A DNA stretch of 64,000 bases. It comes from Micromonospora rhizosphaerae (GTDB lineage: Bacteria; Actinomycetota; Actinomycetes; Mycobacteriales; Micromonosporaceae). The translations under genes were made by a program, and so were the position numbers. Of the stretch, positions 58,997 to 64,000 are shown piece by piece (positions within the stretch are counted from its first letter, which is position 1; each line of letters begins with the position of its first letter). The notes below the pieces were generated by a model. That model was not told the origin of the DNA. It saw only the letters and a list, made by a program, of their open reading frames with translations, and searched no databases. Where the stretch lies: contig NZ_FMHV01000002.1 of assembly GCF_900091465.1 (NCBI RefSeq), positions 5,890,001 through 5,954,000 of the forward strand, written 5' to 3'.

Positions 58997-60294
58997 GCCA
59001 CCACCTCCGCCGCCGAGCGGATCGCGTCGACCAGGATGGACAGCCCCTCCCGGGCCTCGTCCTCGGTGAGGGTGAGCGGTGGGCCCATCCGCAGCACGTT
59101 GCCGTAGAGGCCGCCCTTGCCGGCGAGCAGGCCACCGGCCCGGCACGCCTCGAAGACCCGGACGGTCAACGCCGGATCCGGCTCGTTCGTGCCCGGACGG
59201 ACGAACTCGATGCCGAGCATCAGCCCCTTGCCGCGTACCTCGGCGACGCAGTCGAGGCCGCCCACCGCGGCGCGCAGGCCGTCGGCGAGGATCGCGCCGG
59301 TGCGGGCCGCGTTGGCCTGCAGGTCGTGGTCGAGCAGGTAGTCGAGGACGGCGTTCCCGGCGGCGGTGGAGATCGGGTTGCCGCCGAAGGTGGAGAAGCT
59401 GATCGCCGGCACCGACTCCAGCACGTCGGCGCGGCCGACCACGCCGGCCAGCGCGAAGCCGTTGCCGATGCCCTTGGCGAAGGTGAGCAGGTCCGGCGTG
59501 ACGCCGTGCGCCTGGTAGCCCCAGAAGTGCTCGCCGGTACGCCCCCAACCGGTCTGCACCTCGTCGGAGAGGAACAGGATGCCGGACTCGTCGAGCACCT
59601 TCTTCCAGGCGGCGAAGAGGCCGTCCGGGGCGTGCACGAAGCCGCCGACGCCCTGGATCGGCTCGGCGATCAGGCAGGCCACGTCGCCGGCGGTCTGGGT
59701 GGCGAGCACCTCGCGCAGGTCCTCCACCGCCGCGTCGATCTGAGCGTCGGCGCTGAGCCGGGAGAGCAGGCCGCGCAGCCGCTCGCCGGAGTGCAGCCAG
59801 GCCACCTGGAGCGGGTTGAGCGCGCTGGCCGACCAGCCCCGGTTGCCGGTGACACCCATCGCCGCGTACGACCGGCCGTGGTAGCTGTTGCGCACCGCGA
59901 GGATCTGGTGCGAGCGGCGGTAGTTGGTGGCGACCAGCAGCGCGGCCTCGTTCGCCTCGGTGCCCGAGTTGGTGAAGAAGACCCGGGCGTCCGGGATGCC
60001 GGAGACCTGGGCGATCTTCTCGGCCAGCTCGACCTGCTGCCTGATCAGGTAGAGGGTGGAGCTGTGCACGATGCCGGTAGCCAGCTGGCGCTCGACCGCC
60101 TCCCGGATCTCCGGAATGTCGTAGCCGATCATGTTGGTCAGCACGCCACCGAAGAAGTCCAGGTACGTCCGCCCCTGGGCGTCGGTCACCCGGCGACCGG
60201 AGCCGGAAACCAGCTCGATCGGCTCGTCGTAGTAGAGCGGCATCCAGGACGGGAGCACGGCCCGGTGCCGGGCCAGGAGATCGTCGGTGGTCAT
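58993..60294 (-). CDS. Class III PLP aminotransferase (omega-amino acid type)
   Basis: 433 residues from ATG 60294. PLP-enzyme blocks: FFTNSGTEANEAAL, SYHGRSYAAMG, LSDEVQTGWGRTG with the Asp, and LTFAKGIGNG with the Schiff-base Lys. Coupling to mmsA indicates an omega-amino acid such as beta-alanine or beta-aminoisobutyrate as donor, giving malonate or methylmalonate semialdehyde. It is first in the operon. A short palindrome 61-74 bases upstream may be its operator. Confidence 0.9.
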   Translation of the reverse strand: MTTDDLLARHRAVLPSWMPLYYDEPIELVSGSGRRVTDAQGRTYLDFFGGVLTNMIGYDIPEIREAVERQLATGIVHSSTLYLIRQQVELAEKIAQVSGIPDARVFFTNSGTEANEAALLVATNYRRSHQILAVRNSYHGRSYAAMGVTGNRGWSASALNPLQVAWLHSGERLRGLLSRLSADAQIDAAVEDLREVLATQTAGDVACLIAEPIQGVGGFVHAPDGLFAAWKKVLDESGILFLSDEVQTGWGRTGEHFWGYQAHGVTPDLLTFAKGIGNGFALAGVVGRADVLESVPAISFSTFGGNPISTAAGNAVLDYLLDHDLQANAARTGAILADGLRAAVGGLDCVAEVRGKGLMLGIEFVRPGTNEPDPALTVRVFEACRAGGLLAGKGGLYGNVLRMGPPLTLTEDEAREGLSILVDAIRSAAEVVA

Positions 60295-60354
60295 CGTCGC
60301 ACCCTTCAGCGCCGGCGGTTCGCGGTCACCGCACGCTCCCATTGGGCAGCGACA

Positions 60355-60368
60355 TGGACAACTGTCAA
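60355..60368 (-). promoter_or_regulatory. Palindrome over a -35-like element of the aminotransferase operon
   Basis: tggacaactgtcaa on the plus strand reads TTGACAGTTGTCCA on the coding strand: a near-perfect palindrome that begins with a consensus -35 hexamer. A repressor bound here would cover the -35. The matching -10 is not clear. Confidence 0.45.
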
Positions 60369-60466
60369 GCTGTAGCGCGACCACCCCCGCCGCCTGACAC
60401 AGCGTCAGAGACGCGTTCGACGCATTCCGAGGCGGCCCGGCCGGGGTCGGCCGTTACGATCCGGTC

Positions 60467-61453
60467 GTGCCCGACGTGTCGCTGCCCACCGGCCGTCCCC
60501 GCGTCCCCGGCACCGTCCTGGCCGACCAGATCGGAGGGTGGGTCGGCTCCGCGCCGCTGCGCACCCTGGTCTACCGCTTCGGCGGCGCCTGGCCCGTCGG
60601 GGGCCTCGGCGAGGTGCTGGCCGAGTTGGACGAATTCTCCGCCCGGCACTGGGACTACCGGAGTGGGCGGGAACGTCCGGACGCCCGGGAGCCGGCCTTC
60701 GATCCGGAGACCGTCCGGCTGGTGCAGGACGCGGCCGCCGCGCTCGGCCTGGTCCGTGCGGTGCCGCCGGCGCTCCCCGGGTACGCCCACCTGGTGGTGC
60801 TCGGCGGGTTGGCGCACGCCTGCGTACGGCGGGTCTCCTACGCCGCCCACCTGGTGCGCACCGGCCCGAGGGTGACCGGGGAGGTCGCCCTGCTCGGCAG
60901 CTTCCGGCCGTTGTCCGAGGTGGAACGGGCGGTCCTGACCGCGGCGGGCATCGCGGACTGCGACACCGAGGTGGAGGTGCTGGACGCGGCGGTCCGGCTC
61001 GCGTTCGGGCTGGCCGCCCCGTCCGACGAGGACGGTCACGACGCCGGGCATCCGCACCACTCCTGGTCGTCGCGCACCTACCGGCCTGCCGGGCTGCCGC
61101 CGGTACGCGTGCTCGCCGCTCCGTCGAGCGAGCCCGACCGGCGTCGGGCGCACACCGCGGACACCCAGCGGTTCTGGGCGGAGCACGTGCGGCTCTCCCC
61201 GGGCGACCCGGTGCTGGTGGTGACCGCGCCGATCTACGTGCCGTTCCAGCACTGCGACGCGCTGCGCACCCTGGCCGTGCCCTACGGCTGCGGGATCGAG
61301 ACGGTGGGCGTGGATCCCACGCTGGTGGCCCTGGCGCGGGTGCCCGAACCGACCCTCACCCCGGGCCGCTACCTGCAGGAGATCCGCTCGGCGATCCGCG
61401 CGATGCGCGCCCTGCACGCCTCGATCTCCGCCCCTGCCGGCCCTGCCAGCTGA
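60467..61453 (+). CDS. Protein of unknown function
   Basis: 328 residues from GTG 60467, which lies six bases after TACGAT, a -10-like hexamer; no ribosome site is present. Soluble, with alternating alpha/beta segments such as AHLVVLGGLAHACVRRVSYA, EVALLGSF and DPVLVVTAPIYVPFQHCDAL, which suggest a Rossmann-like fold. The C-terminal helix is YLQEIRSAIRAMRALH. I do not recognise the family. It is divergent from the aminotransferase operon and convergent to murD2. Confidence 0.7.
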   Translation: MPDVSLPTGRPRVPGTVLADQIGGWVGSAPLRTLVYRFGGAWPVGGLGEVLAELDEFSARHWDYRSGRERPDAREPAFDPETVRLVQDAAAALGLVRAVPPALPGYAHLVVLGGLAHACVRRVSYAAHLVRTGPRVTGEVALLGSFRPLSEVERAVLTAAGIADCDTEVEVLDAAVRLAFGLAAPSDEDGHDAGHPHHSWSSRTYRPAGLPPVRVLAAPSSEPDRRRAHTADTQRFWAEHVRLSPGDPVLVVTAPIYVPFQHCDALRTLAVPYGCGIETVGVDPTLVALARVPEPTLTPGRYLQEIRSAIRAMRALHASISAPAGPAS

Positions 61454-61629
61454 CACGCAACGTAAGCCCGGCAGCCGTGTCGGCTCTGCTCACCCACGGT
61501 CAGCGGCGCAGTCCGCCGGACACCCTGCTCGGCGCGCAAAGCGAGCGAGGATGGGGGGCTCGCCCGCCGGCCAGGTCACCGCCAGTGACGGCGCGGAGCC
61601 GCCGAGCGAACCGGCGCCGGCGTTCCGGT

Positions 61630-62979
61630 TCAGGCCGGTGCGGTCTCCCGGACGGCCTGGGCGAAGACCTCCGAACGATGTTCGAAGTTGCGGAACCGGC
61701 CGTAGCTCGGCGCGGCCGGGGAGAGCAGCACCACCCCGCCGGCCGGCGTGAGCTTGCGGGCCAGCCCGACCGCGGCGACCAGGTCGTCGGACAGTTCGGT
61801 ACGGACGGCCGGCAGGCCGGCGAGCGCCTCGACGATGCGGGGGCCGCTGTCCGGGATGCCGATCACGGTGACCGCCCGTTCGGCCAGGTGTTCGCGGAGC
61901 GGGGTGTAGTCCAGACCCCGGTCGGCGCCTCCGACGATCACCGTCAGCGGCCGTCCCTCGTACGCGTCGATCGCGTGCATGGCCGCGTACGGGCTGGTGG
62001 CCAGGGTGTCGTCGACGAAGGTGAGGCCGGACGGGTCGGCGAGCTCGGTGAGCCGGTGGGCCAGCCCCTGGAACTCCGCGACCGCGACCGCGAGGGTGTC
62101 CTTGCGGGCGACCAGGTCGACGCCGAGCGCGTCGAGCACGGCGAGCGCCACGCAGAGGTTGCCCTCGTTGTGCCGCCCGACCAGAGGCAGCACGGCGCGC
62201 GGGAAGAGCGGCTGGTCGCGCAGGTGGAACCACGGCGCGCCATCCGGGCCGGAGGCCACGTGGGTGGCGTCCGGCAGGCCCGCCCGCACGGCCGCCCGGT
62301 CGCCCAACTCCAGTGCCAGCCGGAGGTCGGCGCCGTTGACCACCACGGTCCGCGGTCCGTGCGCGAGCAGATTCAGCTTGTCCCGGTAGTACTCCCGCTC
62401 GCCGCCGTGCGCGTCGAGGTGCTCGGGAAAGAGCGCGGTTACCACCGCGACCCGCGGCGAGTCGGCCAGGTCGCTGCACTGGTAGCTGGAGAGCTCCAGC
62501 ACGTACAGCTCGGCCTCGGGCAGGTCGAGCAGCGGCACACCGATGTTGCCGCCGAAGACGTTGGGCCGGTCCATCGCGGTCAGCAGGTGGCTGATCAGGC
62601 TGGACGTGGTGCTCTTGCCCTTGCTGCCGGTGACCCCGACCGTCCGGTCGGCGTGGTCGGCCATCCAGAGCGCGCTGCCCTGGGTGACGGTCACGCCGCG
62701 CCGGCGCAGCTCGACCATCCACGGGTGGGTGTTCGGCACCCCCGGCGAGCGCACCACCACGTCGGCGGCGGCCAGCCGGGAGAAGCCCTCCTCGCCGGTG
62801 ACCAGGGGTGCAGCCTCCGCGAGCGGGCCCTCCCAGGGCAGGGTGAGGAAGTTGGCGCTGTCGTCGACGACGACCAGGCCGGCCGGGCCGTGCGCGGCGA
62901 TCGCGGTCACCGCGGCCCGGCCCTCCCGGCCGGCCCCCCAGACGGCGACGGTACGTCCGCGCAGGTCAGACAGGCGCAC
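61630..62979 (-). CDS. murD2: UDP-N-acetylmuramoyl-L-alanine--L-glutamate ligase (MurD2 type)
   Basis: 449 residues from GTG 62979, eight bases after GGAGGAG. Mur-ligase blocks: GRTVAVWGAGREGRAAV at the N-terminus, the P-loop VGVTGSKGKSTTSSL (about 114-128), ELSSYQCSDL, and TALFPEHLDAHGGEREYYRDK. The SKGKST form of the P-loop, in place of TNGKT of ordinary MurD, and the divergent neighbour murL mark it as MurD2. In Xanthomonas MurD2 adds L-glutamate, not D-glutamate, to UDP-MurNAc-L-Ala; MurL then inverts it. Confidence 0.82.
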   Translation of the reverse strand: MRLSDLRGRTVAVWGAGREGRAAVTAIAAHGPAGLVVVDDSANFLTLPWEGPLAEAAPLVTGEEGFSRLAAADVVVRSPGVPNTHPWMVELRRRGVTVTQGSALWMADHADRTVGVTGSKGKSTTSSLISHLLTAMDRPNVFGGNIGVPLLDLPEAELYVLELSSYQCSDLADSPRVAVVTALFPEHLDAHGGEREYYRDKLNLLAHGPRTVVVNGADLRLALELGDRAAVRAGLPDATHVASGPDGAPWFHLRDQPLFPRAVLPLVGRHNEGNLCVALAVLDALGVDLVARKDTLAVAVAEFQGLAHRLTELADPSGLTFVDDTLATSPYAAMHAIDAYEGRPLTVIVGGADRGLDYTPLREHLAERAVTVIGIPDSGPRIVEALAGLPAVRTELSDDLVAAVGLARKLTPAGGVVLLSPAAPSYGRFRNFEHRSEVFAQAVRETAPA

Positions 62980-63066
62980 GGGTGATCTCCTCCAGCTCGG
63001 CCGGTGCATGGCGGTCAGGTCCGGCGCAGTCGGGCACGGCGGACGAACCAGGGCCTAGTATGGCGT

Positions 63067-64000
63067 GTGCCCAACGAGCAGCTCCGGCGGATGGACGCCT
63101 TCACCTTCCCGTCCTACTCGATCGACTTCGCCACCGGCGAGGCGTTGTTCGACTACACGCTCACCGGCCCAGACGGGGAGCAGCGGTTCACCGAGGTGAT
63201 CAGCCTCCCGGTGCCGCCGGAGCCGCCGTCGGACGAGACCGTCGCCACAGTCAACCGGGTCCTCGAACTGCTGCACGTGGTCGCGGGCGTCAGCTACTAC
63301 AAGACCGCCGCCCCGCGCCGGCTGGTGCTGCCCGCGCCGCTCGGCACGGCCGCCGCCGAGCTGGTCACCGCCGTCTACACCAAGGGCCTGGCCGAGTACG
63401 CCTACCGCAACCAGCTGCCACACGTGCTGGAGCTGCGCCCCGAGGTGCCGACCGGCTCGGCCCCCCCGGCCCAGGTGTACGACAACTCCGACCGCCGCCC
63501 GCTCTCGGCCGTCGGCGGCGGCAAGGACTCGATCGTGACGCTGGAGGCGCTGCGCCGGGCCGGCCTCGACCCGGTGCCCTTCTCGGTCAACCCGAACCGG
63601 GTGATCGTCGCGGTCAACCAGGCCTCCGATCTGGTCCCCCTCGCCGCCCGGCGGCGGATCGACCCGGTGCTGTTCGACCTCAACGCCGCCGGCGCGCTCA
63701 ACGGCCACATCCCGGTCACCGCGATCAACTCGCTCATCGCGGTGGCCACCGCCGTGCTGCACGGGCTGGGCCCGGTGGTGATGTCCAACGAGCGCTCCGC
63801 CTCCGACCCGAACCTGATCTGGAACGGTCACGAGATCAACCACCAGTGGTCGAAGGGGGTCGAGGCGGAGGGGCTGCTGCGGGCGGCGCTGGCCGAGCAC
63901 GCCGGGCTCACCGAGCCGTACTTCTCGCTGCTGCGCTCGCTCTCCGAGCTGCACATCGCCCGGCTCTTCGCCGGGATCGACCGGTACGACCACGTGGTGA
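63067..64000 (+). CDS. murL: UDP-MurNAc-L-Ala-L-Glu epimerase MurL (3' end outside window)
   Basis: 311 codons are visible and the frame is open at the window edge; the family is about 450 residues. An ATP-binding loop SAVGGGKDSIVTLE occurs at about 147-160, resembling N-type ATP pyrophosphatases, followed by VMSNERSASDPN and NGHEINHQWSKG, the family's conserved block. MurL uses ATP to epimerise the L-Glu residue added by MurD2 to D-Glu, replacing glutamate racemase. GTG 63067 follows TAGTAT (63056-63061) by five bases, so the transcript is probably leaderless. Divergent from murD2. Confidence 0.82.
   Translation, partial: MPNEQLRRMDAFTFPSYSIDFATGEALFDYTLTGPDGEQRFTEVISLPVPPEPPSDETVATVNRVLELLHVVAGVSYYKTAAPRRLVLPAPLGTAAAELVTAVYTKGLAEYAYRNQLPHVLELRPEVPTGSAPPAQVYDNSDRRPLSAVGGGKDSIVTLEALRRAGLDPVPFSVNPNRVIVAVNQASDLVPLAARRRIDPVLFDLNAAGALNGHIPVTAINSLIAVATAVLHGLGPVVMSNERSASDPNLIWNGHEINHQWSKGVEAEGLLRAALAEHAGLTEPYFSLLRSLSELHIARLFAGIDRYDHVV

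Overview
The window is very GC-rich, with nearly all third codon positions G or C, many GTG starts, four-base ATGA/GTGA gene overlaps and many -10-like hexamers placed only 6-7 nt before a start codon. This points to a mycelial actinomycete of the Micromonosporaceae, most likely Micromonospora. The MurD2-MurL pair at the right end, the F420-dependent oxidoreductase and a CvnA/CvnB pair fit that placement. It reads as ordinary chromosome with a few scars: one intact TnpB-type element, one decayed one, and several gene stumps.

Left part (1-13.7 kb): the tail of a DUF58-like protein overlaps a TgpA-type membrane protein whose transglutaminase core has lost its Cys and His. Next come a small membrane protein, an F420-oxidoreductase/SDR operon, a lone TnpB nuclease beside the 3' half of a broken ltrA, and a run of single genes (DUF1028, mycothiol-dependent isomerase type, YbhB, PAP2, DUF3159). 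A DUF2231/membrane/FAD-reductase operon follows.

13.6-24.2 kb: a two-gene remnant or minimal form of the actinomycete conservon (sensor kinase-like CvnA plus roadblock CvnB), an FGGY sugar kinase, and a fused anthranilate synthase preceded by a short leader peptide with tandem Trp codons. Then WrbA, GNAT, a HipA-like kinase/DUF3037 pair and an AlkX/YcaQ-type protein.

24.3-34.9 kb: a three-subunit molybdenum hydroxylase (PaoABC-like), the stump of an UgpC/MsmK-type ABC ATPase, a double-VOC protein, two small unknown proteins, an AMIN-like lipoprotein, an L,D-transpeptidase, a DUF4184 membrane protein, a HAD hydrolase and a secreted beta-propeller protein.

34.9-44.6 kb: two divergent glycoside-cleaving enzymes (MGH1-like and amylo-alpha-1,6-glucosidase-like) for glycogen or trehalose-type glucans, a membrane-bound hydrolase/amidohydrolase operon, a MobA-like nucleotidyltransferase, a family A DNA polymerase and a decayed TnpB tail.

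44.6-56 kb: two paralogous sugar ABC importers of the NgcEFG type (binding protein plus two permeases, no ATPase) flank a MurR/RpiR regulator, a truncated SIS isomerase and a divergent BadF-type sugar kinase, so the region looks like an amino-sugar uptake and control island. Between them is a VOC/ArsR/AHSA1 operon whose promoter spacer is one perfect palindrome, and a Q/Y/G-repeat membrane protein.

56-64 kb: an acyltransferase-3 membrane protein, a class III aminotransferase/methylmalonate-semialdehyde dehydrogenase operon for beta-amino acid or valine catabolism, an unknown protein, and the divergent murD2 and murL genes, which together supply D-glutamate to peptidoglycan by epimerising the nucleotide-bound intermediate. 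murL runs off the window.
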